A stretch of DNA of 64,000 nucleotides from Massospora cicadina (taxonomy: Eukaryota; Entomophthoromycota; Entomophthoromycetes; Entomophthorales; Entomophthoraceae). The notes beneath the pieces were generated by a model. The model saw only the letters and a program-made list of their open reading frames with translations, searched no databases and was not told the origin of the DNA. Every line of letters starts with the position of its first letter. The stretch's first letter is position 1. Both the position numbers and the translations under genes were made by a program. Positions 21,388-31,070 of the stretch are shown here, in pieces. The stretch lies in contig JAKSZP010009568.1 of assembly GCA_022478985.1 (NCBI GenBank), forward strand, positions 1 to 64,000, written 5' to 3'.

Positions 21388-22231
21388 TTATTTTAGGAAA
21401 TGCCTAGATTTAGTTGTGAGTTTCATCTCCTTATGGGTAGCTAGGGTCAGCCCAACTCCCTTAGAGTTGTCCTTTTTTGAAACTATTTACTGGTCTGGTA
21501 TTTTTGTATCCCTGCTGGCCTTGGGGCTTTCCTTCTTCAAAAGGTGTGCTAAAGGTGTTGCAAATCTCCCCTCACTCAAGAAGTTCATACAGTGTGAAGT
21601 ACCTGCCACTAAAAGCTTAACACTATTCTACTTCACAACTAAAAATTCAAATAAGGAGATTTTTAACACGTTGTCCAATCTTAGGGCTCACCGTAAACCT
21701 CAAGGCAAGGATTTAGCTGACGCTCTTCTTTTCCAGATGCTTCTCCATAAGATTTCAGAGGGAGCTCAATAATCGTTATTTGCCGCTAGTGAAACTAATA
21801 GATCCCTTCTGGAATCCTATCATCATTGGAAACTTTTGTCAAACCCATGAGTCCTAACCTGCTACTTTTGAGGACTATACCTCCTCTGTCCACTTGGCCC
21901 AAGGAGACCTTAGTACTGCTCAATACTTGCGCCCGTTCCAAAAAAGGCAACTAGATTGGAATCTCTTTAACTTTTGAAGATAACCCTACTCTGAAAGTCC
22001 TTAGATAACACTGTCACTGCTTTAGCATAAAGGATAACTTTCCCCACTTTATCTGGGACTTGCTACATCCTTGCGTCCATGATGTCCCACAGCATCTGCG
22101 CTACCAAAACTAAAAGTACAGCAGAACCTAGATCTTTGAACTTGACAACTTCATATCATTGGTGCACTCTCAGGGAACCTATCTTGATAAACCTGATGCC
22201 AATCAAGTTTTAAACCCCATTATGACTCATC
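21388..22231 (+). pseudogene. E5 gag, left part
   Basis: 21416-21772 is a 118-codon frame; its second half (QGKDLADALLFQMLLHKISEGAQ) matches a segment in E9 (QGKDLAEVILNQLLLRKISEGA). Later (21880-21960) VHLAQGDLSTAQYLRPFQ is a Ty3 capsid motif, also in E9 as LSQGDLTMAQYLRLFQ. The frame is cut at 22231 by E6 and resumes at 24942. No CCHC knuckle was seen. Confidence 0.65.
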
Positions 22232-22680
22232 TGTAAGCCCTGGTGAACGTCCTCTGGACATTGATTGGGCCATCTTTCCATTCCTGAGCAAGAAGGTACT
22301 TAAGAGGATGACCATATCCCTCATTACTCATGGCGATCTCGCTCAAATGGTAGACAAGCGCTGGATAATAGCCTTTCCGCTTCAGATCCTGCTTCTGGTA
22401 CCCGCACTATCCTCAGCAGAACTGTTATGAGGAATCAGTAAAATCTGTGCTGAGATTGCCAAAATGGAATTGATCACAACTAATTTGAGCGGCAATCAGC
22501 CTAATACTCGGATTTCAGGTGGTTGAAAAGGTATGAAGACTGAGCTATCGGCTGGAATGCCCAATGGTTGTGATTTGGTTTACACAATGATCAAAAAATC
22601 CCCCTCCCAAATCTGTCAGGCATCACCCCTGATGGGCAAATTACTTACAGCAAATCAGGAGTTGTACCTGATGCAATGCC

Positions 22681-23051
22681 ACTGACTACAACTTGGCCCA
22701 CTGCCAATTTTGTGATATTGGCCCCCAGGGAACTAACCCAACCATTCCCAAATAGTTCACAGCTTAGATCAAACTGACTGCAACTTGGCCCGCCGCCAAA
22801 TTTAGCGATGTCAGTCCCCAGGGAACTAACCTGCCCATTTCTGAATAGTTCACCGCTTAGGTTGAACTGACCACAACTCAGCCCGCCGCCAAATTTTGCA
22901 ATGTTGGTCACCAGGGAACTAGCCCACCCATTCTCAAATAGTTCACCTCTTAGGTTGATTCAACTGCAACTTGGCCTGCTGCTGAATTTTGTGATGTCAG
23001 TTCCCAGGGAACTAACCCGCCCATTTTCTGAATAATTTTCCACTTAAGTCA
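22681..23051 (+). repeat. ~93-bp tandem repeat, four units, in the E6 5' LTR
   Basis: Units begin about 22681, 22773, 22866 and 22958. Each contains a CCGCCAAATTT-like core, CAGGGAACTAACC and AATAGTTCACCGCTTAGG. The first and last units are the most diverged. The E1 LTR has a single related unit (about 575-665). Confidence 0.9.
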
Positions 23052-23098
23052 AACTTGCATAACCTGATCCTGGCTTATTTTCCCTCAGAATCAACGAC

Positions 23099-23166
23099 TA
23101 TTTAATCAGTCGCATCACACTGAGAAAATTGTTGGTTGATTCTCATATCTTAAATTTTCCAATAAA
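23099..23166 (+). promoter_or_regulatory. E6 LTR core promoter, self-primer and poly(A) signal
   Basis: TATTTAA at 23099-23105, GTTGGTTGATT at 23131-23141 (32 bp from the first base of the box) and AATAAA at 23161-23166. The 11-mer is the perfect reverse complement of AATCAACCAAC at 23336-23346, immediately downstream of this LTR. If transcription starts near 23131, the RNA 5' end could prime minus-strand synthesis. Confidence 0.65.
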
Positions 23167-23334
23167 AACAATTTCCCCCAAAATCTCATTTTTTATCTGT
23201 TGAGAATTAAGCTCCCATCCAGTTCCATATTCGTCATACCAGCAGCAGTGCCTCTGGCATTCTAGTTTGCCAAAGGATGCCCTGGCATCTGGGCTGACAG
23301 GCCAGTCTAATTCTTAATTGCTGTCCGCCTGACA

Positions 23335-23349
23335 TAATCAACCAACCAT
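23335..23349 (+). other. E6 putative self-priming primer-binding site
   Basis: After LTR end CTGACA comes T, then AATCAACCAAC (23336-23346), an exact complement of the 11-mer at the predicted transcript start. It does not begin with TGG. The homologous site of E1 differs by two transitions. Confidence 0.65.
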
Positions 23350-23929
23350 CAATCTCTACCATTTCCGCCTTTCTCGTAGATATTGGCGCAGCAATGGTCC
23401 CTTCTTTTCAACTGAATCAGGCTGTAAAGAAGATTATCCCTGCCCACATTAGTCCCATCCCACTCAAAAATCCAAATCCATACCCCATAGTTGCCGCGGC
23501 TATCTTGTCCATATCGGTAGGGTCTGACATCTCAACTTGCAATGAGTTTGTTCCCCAAAGCCCAGTAGTCTCCCAGCTTTCAACCTTCAAAGGTGCAATT
23601 CCCATGGAACTGGAACGATCATCGTTGAAAATGGTAAAGAGGCTGAGGAAGAGGTTATCCTGGCATCCCAGAAATCGCGACATTCCATCCAATATCTCAT
23701 GGCTTGGAAATGATATCCAGCTTATGAGAACAGTTGGGGCAAGGCGTGCAATTGTGCAAATTGCATATACTTGGTCAAAGTGCACCACATATCCCACCCC
23801 AAGATTCTCCATTTCCCCAAAAAACCTGCGTCAGTAATGGAGATCAAGTCACCCAAGGTGCACAAGAAGGTGGCTCTAATACAGCTTCCCAGTGATGAGG
23901 CTCTTCTCTTGGAAAAAGGGAAAGGGTAA
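23350..23929 (+). pseudogene. E6 internal remnant: pol N-terminus joined to chromodomain tail
   Basis: 23394-23570 encodes a segment like E1 1128-1330 (KNPNPYPIVAAAILS). At about 23570 it jumps to QLSTFKGAIPMELE, matching E1 near 4425, then a degraded chromodomain (QYLMAWK) and tail. About 3 kb present in E1 (protease to integrase) is deleted between these points. The frame 23892-24125 runs from the remnant through the purine tract GGAAAAAGGGAAAGGGTAA (23911-23929) into the 3' LTR. Confidence 0.85.
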
Positions 23930-24936
23930 TGTAAGTCCCGGTGAATGTCCTCTGGGCGTCAATTGGGCCATCTTTCCATTCCTGAGCAAGAAGGTACCAA
24001 GGATGGCAATTTCCCTAGTTACTCAGGGCGATCTCACACACATGGTAGATGAGCACTGGATAATAGCCCTTCCACTTTGGATCCCACTTCTGGTACCTGC
24101 ACTCTCCTTGGCAGAACTTTTATGAGGACTCAGTAAAATCTGCACCAAGATTGCTGAAATGGAATCAATTGCAACTAATTTGAGCGGCAATCAGCCTGAT
24201 ACTCAGATTTCAAATGGTCAAAAAGGTATGAAGACCAAGCTATCAGCTGGAATTCCTGACGGTTGCAATTTGGTTTACACAATGAGCAAAAAATCCCCCT
24301 CCCAAATCCATCAGGCATCACCCCCAATAGACAGATTCCTGACAGCAAATCAGGCGTTGTGCCTGATGCAATGCCACTGACCGCAACTCAGCCCTCCACC
24401 AAATTTCGCAATATCAGCCCCCAGGGAACTAACCTGCCCATTCCTGAATAGTTCACCGCTTAGGTCAAACCAACTGCAACTCAGCCCGCCACCAAATTTA
24501 GTGATGTTGGTCCTCAGGGAACTAACTCGCCAATTCCCAAATAGTTCACCGCTTAAGTTGAACTGACTGCAACTCAGCTCACCGCCAAATTTTGCAATGT
24601 CAGTTCCCAGGGAAATAACCCGTCCATTTTCTAAATAATTTTCTGCTTAGGTGAACTTGTAGAACCTGATCCTGGCTTATTTTCCCTCAAAATTGATGAC
24701 TATGTAATTGGGCGCATCGCACTGAGAAAATTGTTGGTTGGTTCTCATTCCTTGAATTTTCCATTAAAAACAAATTTCCCCCAAAATCCCATTGTTATCT
24801 GATGAGAATTAAGCTCCCTCCCAGTTCCATATTTTTCATATCTGCAGCAGTGCCTCTGGCTTTTGGTTTGCCACTTGGATGCCCTGGCATCCAGGATGGC
24901 AGGCCAGTCTAATTCTTACTTGCTGTCCGCCTGACA
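23930..24936 (+). repeat. E6 3' LTR
   Basis: 1007 bp, TGTAAGTCC...CTGACA, with three ~93-bp tandem units. It encodes in its first ~450 bp a pol tail frame (LVTQGDLTHMVDEHW...) similar to the one in the E1 LTR. Right flank TCATC at 24937-24941. Confidence 0.94.
24376..24655 (+). repeat. ~93-bp tandem repeat, three units, in the E6 3' LTR
   Basis: Units begin about 24376, 24469 and 24562, same consensus as 22681-23051. One unit fewer than the 5' LTR. Confidence 0.9.
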
Positions 24937-24941
24937 TCATC

Positions 24942-26040
24942 ACACTGAGAGCCTAGATGTAATGGACACCTACAAATGATTACTGGATATCCCCCCACTG
25001 ATTTACCATAGTACCATTTAGAACTAGCAGTGAGCTCGCTAGAAGGTGGAACTAAAACCTTAGTCTTAGGTGGGGGTCTCCTCACTACTGGCCCTGCACG
25101 GATGCACTCCATGAAGTACCTTTCGCTTTGTCCTCAAAAGTATATAGGTTTGGTTTTTAACTCATTTGACTCAGATCATTCACATTAATCTAGCTCTGGA
25201 CCATCTGTTACCATTTTAAAACCTATTCTCCATGTCCAGCCAGTCATCCCCATTATCCCAGTTGAACAGCTCTTACCAATTACTTTAGAATCACCTTTCT
25301 TGGTGACCCTATTTAAAAGCATGAGGATATCTATGAAAAAATTATTGAAGACAAAATCGCCTTAGCTAACTTTTCCAGAAGCTTGGCCGTCCTTACTGGT
25401 GTAGTTTCCTGAAAAAAGAATCTTCCACTTGCTAAAAATAGAGCTTTAATCTATCCCACTATGACTAAATCCCGTGGGAAACTCACTGCCAATGTGAAGT
25501 CGTACTCCATTAAAATTTCTGGGGATATCCCCACCTTTTCTCCCCCTTTGGGCTTAGAGCTACCTTATTGTACCTTGAATCCTTAGAAAATAAATCCTCC
25601 TATGCATACTTCTTGTTCATGGCTACTTTAGAGTCTTTTAGGAAGGACTTTCAAGAACTCTCTTTAGTGAACTATGGCGCTACTGAAAACTTCATCTGTC
25701 AAGAGCTCTTGGAGACCCTTTACCTTCCCTTAGGGGATGGATAGTTTTTGAAAGGGGGGACGTCTCAATTAAAATCCAGCTACCGTGTACTACAATTGTT
25801 CCCTTCATTGTAGGCGATGGACACATTTTGGAGTGATTATTCTGCATTAGAACTTCTTGAACCCTGTTATTCTTGGTGTTGGCTGGTGTGACGATTTGAT
25901 ATCCTCACTAATCTCATGGACTTTACTATGCATGTGAAGTTCCCTGTTGAAGTAACGGTTACCATCCCATGTATTAATGAAAGCGCCATGGCGCTCCCAA
26001 GGAGATAAGGCCTTTCCCCCAAGGTAGTCCTATCCCTATC
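24942..26040 (+). pseudogene. E5 gag-pol: linker and aspartic protease
   Basis: Continues after E6 with GAGAGCCTAGATGTAATGGACACC, as in E9 at about 43454. A protease lies at 25620-25760: the catalytic motif reads VNYGATENFICQELLE, with the Asp codon changed to Asn. E9 has VDTDATKNLF here. The rest is linker with short frames; 24942-25600 holds no domain I can name. Confidence 0.7.
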
Positions 26041-26930
26041 CAGTTGAATGCTACTCCTGCTCCTGCACTTATCCTGCCTGAGTGCATCAGGGGTTATGCG
26101 GAAATGTTTTATCCATCTAAAGCTCGTCCACTCCCTGAGAACACCAAGTTTGAGTTTGAGTATAAATTGCCCGTTGACCTCTTAAAGATATTTTATCCCA
26201 TCTTTCCCTTGTTTTTGAGGGAAGAGACCGCCTTGGACGTTTGGGTTGTCAATATGATCTTCAAGAGTCAAATATTAAAAATCTATGCCTGTGTGATTCC
26301 TTCTGCTATCTGAGGAGAAATCAGATGGTTCCTTTAGTCCCTGCGTTGATTATACCAATATGAACAACGTTACAGTACCTGAACTCCATCCACTCCCTCT
26401 GGAGCAACAGATCGCCAACCACCCTGGAGAAAGATAAAGTGAAAAAAACGGTAATGCTTTAGCGCCATAACCAGCTTTGTATCAAGGAAGGCCTGTAGTG
26501 ATTGACCACTTTTTGGACTCGGAAATGCATCTACCAGTTCAGGGTCATGTCATTTGGTTTGTAGAACGCTCCTACCTGCTTCTAAAGGTTCATTGATGCG
26601 GTTCAGGAAGAATTTAGGGTCTCTGCGCAAAGACCTACATGGACGACACATTGTCTTCTCCCCAGATAAAGAATCCCATGCCCACCACCTCATATCTGTC
26701 ATAGAGCAACTAGCACAAGCAAACCCCAATATTAAAGCTAGCAAGTGCGAGTCCTTCCAACCTAAGATAGAGTTCTTAAAAATAATACTATCTTTTCCCA
26801 AGGCCATGATTGCCTAGGATAAGGAAGCAGCCATATGCAATTGGGATACTAACTCATCTTTTAAAGTTACGGAGCTTCTTACAGGATGCGTAACTTCCTC
26901 AAGAAGCTCACTCACCAGTTCTCTGAAGTC
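26041..26930 (+). pseudogene. E5 pol: reverse transcriptase
   Basis: The frame 26044-26313 starts the RT fingers (LPECIRGYAEMF, ALDVWVVNMIF). Later short frames give PLEQQIAN, and the catalytic YMDD is intact at 26636-26647, followed by SPQIKNPM... ASKCESFQPKIEFL. The region around 26440-26560 is badly damaged. Sister sequence to the E9 RT. Confidence 0.85.
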
Positions 26931-27480
26931 GCTGCCCCTCTCTACACCACATCAGGAAATTTTTTTCAGCTGAAACAGAATGCAATGCTGCTTTCCATAC
27001 CATTAAGTCCATACTCTTTTCCAGAACGGTGCTAGTACATGCATATCCCAGACGCCCTTTTATTGTTGCAACTGATGCTTCCAACTTTGCAGTGAATGAA
27101 GCTTTGCTTCAGGAAGAAAGATGGATTGGAACGCCTCTTCAATTTTATTTGTCTTAGAAGATGTATCTGGCGCAGCTCAACCATGCCATCTATGATAAAG
27201 AACTATTTGATGTTGTTGAAGTTGTATAGCACTGGCGCTACCATTTGCATGGTTCTAAGTAGCCCTTTACTGTCCGCACTGACCACAAGGCGTTGATGTA
27301 ATATCAAGCCCTCTAGAAGATGACCCCTCACCAATACTGTCGTTAAAATACTATTGGTGTTCAACTTCCAATAATTCTTCAGAAGAGTGCCCAAAACTGT
27401 TGCCAGATGCCCTATCATGGAGTCTTTCCTTTGCCTCAGACCTAGAGCTAGTTGATGCACACAAAACTAAGGTGTTGATT
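26931..27480 (+). pseudogene. E5 pol: RNase H domain
   Basis: Degraded but colinear with E9 47290-47800: PFIVATDASNFAV near 27055-27095, IYDKELFDVVEVV at 27190-27230, the TDHKALM region at 27278-27300, and CQMPYHGVFPLPQT sequence near 27400. Several frame breaks. Confidence 0.75.
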
Positions 27481-27864
27481 AAACCAGAACAGGTAAAGGA
27501 GGGCTAACTTGCCAACTCCTGCTCAGCTCACAATGGAGCCCCTGGAGGAAGAGATTGACACCTCTGCCAACGTTAGGTTATTTCAACCACTGTCAGCTAA
27601 CTACAACAGGATCAAGTAAGCCTGTTAGAGAAATGGTGAAACCCTGGACAAAGGTTACTGCTTCTGGATAAGGTCATGCTACATCAGGGAAAGTGGTGGG
27701 TACCATCTGGACCCTTGTAAGAGGAGGTGATCCGTGATGCCCATGACCCTCCCACTGCTGGCCACTATGACAAGGATAAGACGCTTGAGATGGTCTAGCA
27801 CTCCTACAGCAGGAAGGGCATTGTCACCAATGTGGCCAAATTTAAAAAACTTGTTTGATATGCA
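27481..27864 (+). pseudogene. E5 pol: integrase, left part
   Basis: Linker and zinc-binding region: EEVIRDAHDPPTAGHYDKDKTLEM at 27720-27795 (HHCC start), then HSYSRKGIVTNVAKF at 27800-27845. It is cut at 27864 by solo LTR E7 and resumes at 29049. E9 48100-48240 shows the uninterrupted form. Confidence 0.75.
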
Positions 27865-29043
27865 TGTTGTGCTATCAACCAGTTGGATCCTTCCAATAGT
27901 ATCTGGATTAGGGGTATTGGTTAGTTTGGCGTAATTGACGGCTAATTGCCTAGTTTTATACTATTTATTGTCATAAAAAGGTTAATCATTTTAGGTTCAG
28001 CGGATTCCCAGTTTGGCGCTGACTATAACATTGTATTTGATTATGGGAATTTTCAGCATAAAGCTGTTGTATTCTTTTACAAGCATTTAACGATGATTTC
28101 GCTAACTTTTATTTGAGTCAGCGGAATCTTAACCCTTCACCAACTGCCATAAGAAACGATTGTGGAATTTTCTGGTAAAGTTCTAGTATTCATTATCAAT
28201 CATTTAGGATTTGAAACTAATTCAGAGCACTGGCAACTCAGACTGAGGATGCTCGAAGTCCTATTTAAATACAAATGTATATATGATCAACCAGTGACTT
28301 ATACTGAGGATGGATTAACCTAATATTATTATTTGGTGATTAGATGAGCGGATCTGGAGGAAATCATTATTAAGTAAGAATGAATGAAGTTACCGTTCTG
28401 ATTGAGTTTTGGATTTAAGAGGCTGGTGGGTTTTCTGGTATTTGATTGACCAAAGAGTACTTGGGAGCAGCAGTACTGAAAGTAGTATAAATAGTTGTCC
28501 ATTCCCTCCTAAATAAACATCTCTCTTGCACCAATCTTACTTCTATTTGGTAGTGTCTTAGAGCAGTTAGATTAGTAGTATATAGGACAGGGGATCCCTG
28601 ATAGGCGCGGGTGATCACGCCTGGAGTGGCCAGCACTTCCAGCTCCCATGCCTTATCCCTATGAGGAACCGGTGGGACCTAGCCAGCTGGCTACCAAAAG
28701 ATGCGCTGACTGTCCGCCAACCTTGCAGGGTGCAGCGCGGGAGTGCCATAGCCACACAGGAAGGGGGATGGACTCACCAGGGCATGCCCAGATGGGTTGG
28801 TGAAAGGTCACGAAGGTGGGGCAGCGCAGAAGTGCATAAGCTGCCCAGGAAGGGGGCAGGACTTGCTGAGGCACACGCCAAGGACACCTGGGGCTAAAGG
28901 CAAAGCTGTTGGTGAATATTGGTGGGTTGAACGTGGACTTGTGGGGGTTGGTACACCAATGAAGGCGAAATGGCAAAGGGCCAACCAGTCTTCATACTGG
29001 TTGGCCTGGCACACTAGCAGAGCCCATGGTCAATTTCGTAACA
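27865..29043 (+). mobile_element. E7: solo LTR of family F, TSD ATGCA
   Basis: 1179 bp starting TGTTGTGC and ending TTTCGTAACA, flanked by ATGCA at 27860-27864 and 29044-29048. It aligns in inverse orientation with both LTRs of E14 (54800..57662 and 57844-58861). It has no primer site or coding region, so it is a solo LTR left by recombination. It contains two copies of an ACTGGCGACTCATACTGAGGATG-like motif (28228-28254 and 28291-28313). Short frames within it (for example 28659-28976) are not genes. Confidence 0.93.
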
Positions 29044-29048
29044 ATGCA

Positions 29049-29800
29049 AAAACTCAAAACCTAGTCACCAGAAGAGCGCTGGTATGCTTGTCCCCCTCCA
29101 AGCCACTAAGGCCCTTAGCATTGGTGTCCATTGATTTATTGTGGATCTCCACTTGTCCCAGGGTTATGATGCAGTAATAATTTAAGTGAACTGCTTTACC
29201 AAGATGGCCCATTTTGTCCCTTGCAATACTACATACCTACATCCAGACTGTCAGCTTCTTCATGGATTAAATCTTTTGCTTATGGCCTCTAAAAGAAAAT
29301 TACTAGTGACAGTGGTCCACAATTCACTTCCCAGTTCTGGGAAGCCTTACTGTTCATCTTAGGGGACCGCCACTGCCGCTCCACTGCCTTTCACCTTCAA
29401 TCAGACGATCCAGACAGAGAAGGTGAACTAAGGTTTGTAACAATACTTGCATATCTATTCCAATTAAGGACATAACAATTGGGCCTCTCCCTTCCACTTG
29501 CGCAGTTTGCCTATAGTAACCTTACTCATGCCTCAACAAGCACGTCCCCTTTTTCATAGATTACGTTTATAATCTTAGCTTCAACCTGTGTCCACGGCTA
29601 GAGTCCACAGTTGTTGCTGACAATGAGCGCTTCAAGGAGCTCTTTATACACTAGGGAGTAAAAAATCGTTTTCGCTGACACTGTGATATTCTATAAAGCA
29701 TATGTTGACTGCAAGCACCGTGAAGGCCCCTGGTAAAAGCCAGGTGATTTGGTTATGATCAATGCTAAGAATATCCACTTGAAGTAATCCAGCTGGAAGT
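29049..29800 (+). pseudogene. E5 pol: integrase, right part
   Basis: Resumes with the equivalent of E9 48240: SPEERWYACPPPSH, VSIDLLWISTCPRVMMQ (catalytic core, near 29126-29177), TKMAHFVPCNTTYLH, then TSDSGPQFTSQFWEALL (29307-29350) and PLPLAQFAYSNLTHAS (29485-29535). The catalytic core is recognisable by order but interrupted by stops and shifts. Confidence 0.8.
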
Positions 29801-30570
29801 TAAACCTAAGCATGTTATCCCTTCAAGATCATCAAGAAGATTAGCCTGTAAGATTACCAAATAAACCTACCCCCTTCCATCAAATTGTTCAGCACCTGGC
29901 ATGAGTGCCTTCTGGCCCCCTTTGAGGGTTCCATGTCTTCCCACCCTGAGCCAAAGATAGCTAGATGGTGAATTATCAATAGAGATTAATGACATTCTTG
30001 CCTCCAGTATATCCTGATGTTGCCCCAAGCACTTGGTGTCCTTGAAAGGCTATGACGAAACTGAGAACAGCATTGTCTCCCATAGAGACTGCTAAAACGC
30101 TCAGGAGCTAATCTGCAACTCTCATGATAGATTTCCTGAAACTGTATGTCCTTCCAATCAAGCCTCCCTGGACGCCAGAAGCTAAAACTCTCCACAAGAA
30201 CTTTGTATTGAACAGCGTCTTCTCAGGCGGTGTGAAACCCCTTCCAAGAGCGGAGGATAATGTCACAGTTAGTGACATTTTACCTGGGGTATACCGCCCA
30301 TCCAAAGCCAAGCATAAGAAGCCCCTGGAATTTAAGCCAGAACCCTTGAGGGACACTAATGACGTCTATAAGGTCATTGACTGCAAATGGGTTCTGGCTT
30401 TGCCAGTCAGGCCTGAGGCAAATGGTATCATAACGGCAGAAATTTTGGCTAAAATTGGCTCGAAAATCTGGAAAATAAGCAGATATAAAGTAATGGAATT
30501 CAGCCAAATTAGAGATTTTGTTTTTTTAAAGGCAAACACTTTTTTGGCATGTATCAGTTTTTGTTAATTG
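29801..30570 (+). pseudogene. E5 pol: chromodomain remnant and LTR-crossing tail
   Basis: A weak chromodomain trace lies at about 29990-30110, aligned with E9 49160-49310. From 30124 a 147-codon frame (30124-30567) passes through the polypurine tract GAGCGGAGGATAA (30248-30260) into the 3' LTR and reads KAKHKKPLEFKPEPL and VIDCKWVLAL, matching the E9 tail. The frame therefore overlaps about 300 bp of LTR. Confidence 0.7.
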
Positions 30571-31065
30571 TTTCAAAATCATCGCAAAACTTCCCCTTAT
30601 ATTGACGCTTAAGCTGAGAAACGCCCTTGCTTTCTCATACACTAATATATTTTAGTAAAAGTTATGAATATCTTGCCTATGAATTACTCTACTTTCAAGG
30701 AGGTTTTATAATCTAAACCTTGTTTCAATCCTATCTCAATGGATGGACTCAGTTTCAGGTTCTGTTCTGCCTCTTGTTGTGCACTTAACTGGCACCCATG
30801 CTGAGACCTATTATACCAAGTACTCCTTGTCATATTTCGCCAATTTCCACCATAGTCCTTATTCAAACTCCCTCAACTCTCAGGAACTCTTCTCCCCAAT
30901 AGTTTTCTTCAATTTAGCCTTCGTTTTACTCCAAAAATACATATGGAAAAAACATGGAGATAACTTGGGACTTTGCATCCTACTTCTTGGACACTTTACT
31001 TTCTTTTGGCACCTAAACCTTGGCGCCTTCCACCTTCAACCTCCTGCGCTCTGCTTTCTATGGCA
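30261..31065 (+). repeat. E5 3' LTR
   Basis: TGTCACAGTTAGTGAC to CTATGGCA, direct repeat of 20587-21387, followed by CTTAG (31066-31070), one mismatch from CTTTG before the 5' LTR. Confidence 0.92.
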
Positions 31066-31070
31066 CTTAG

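Larger units (their letters stand above)
22232..23334 (+). repeat. E6 5' LTR
   Basis: 1103 bp, TGTAAGCCC...CTGACA. Contains four ~93-bp tandem units, a TATTTAA box, the 11-nt putative self-primer and AATAAA. It is 96 bp longer than the 3' LTR, about one repeat unit. Confidence 0.94.
22232..24936 (+). mobile_element. E6: internally deleted family A chromovirus, TSD TCATC
   Basis: LTRs 22232-23334 and 23930-24936 flank only 595 bp. Perfect 5-bp duplications TCATC lie at 22227-22231 and 24937-24941. E9 has the uninterrupted target (around 43440-43470, ending GGCCTAGATGTAATGGACACC), which confirms the insertion into E5. Primer site, polypurine tract and both LTRs are present, while nearly all of pol is missing. 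It could move only with proteins in trans. Related to E1. Confidence 0.96.
20587..31065 (+). mobile_element. E5: Ty3/gypsy chromovirus (family B) carrying E6 and E7
   Basis: 801- and 805-bp LTRs (20587-21387, 30261-31065), starting TGTCACAGTTRGTGAC and ending in CA, flank gag, protease, RT, RNase H, integrase and a degraded chromodomain. It is interrupted by E6 at the TCATC site and by solo LTR E7 at the ATGCA site; at both points E9 preserves the uninterrupted sequence. It is inserted in E4 (CTTTG/CTTAG flanks). Pol is heavily mutated. Confidence 0.92.

Noticed and set aside
20960..21402. Self-priming signature in family B (E5): 8-nt match between CTAAAATA in the LTR and the bases after it
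   Set aside because: Only 8 nt, A/T-rich, not at a fixed distance from a TATA box, and not reproduced in E9.
22645..22911. 88-codon minus-strand open frame with internal repeats
   Set aside because: It is the antisense reading of the ~93-bp tandem units in the E6 LTR; the repetition comes from the DNA repeat, and nothing indicates a protein.
22681..23051. Possible CRISPR-like array
   Set aside because: The units are contiguous ~93-bp tandem repeats without unique spacers, inside an LTR of a eukaryotic element.
23371..23420. Second protease active site (VDIGAA) in the E6 remnant
   Set aside because: The homologous position in E1 reads FESSAA and the true DTGAAG motif lies about 250 bp further on, so this is probably chance resemblance.
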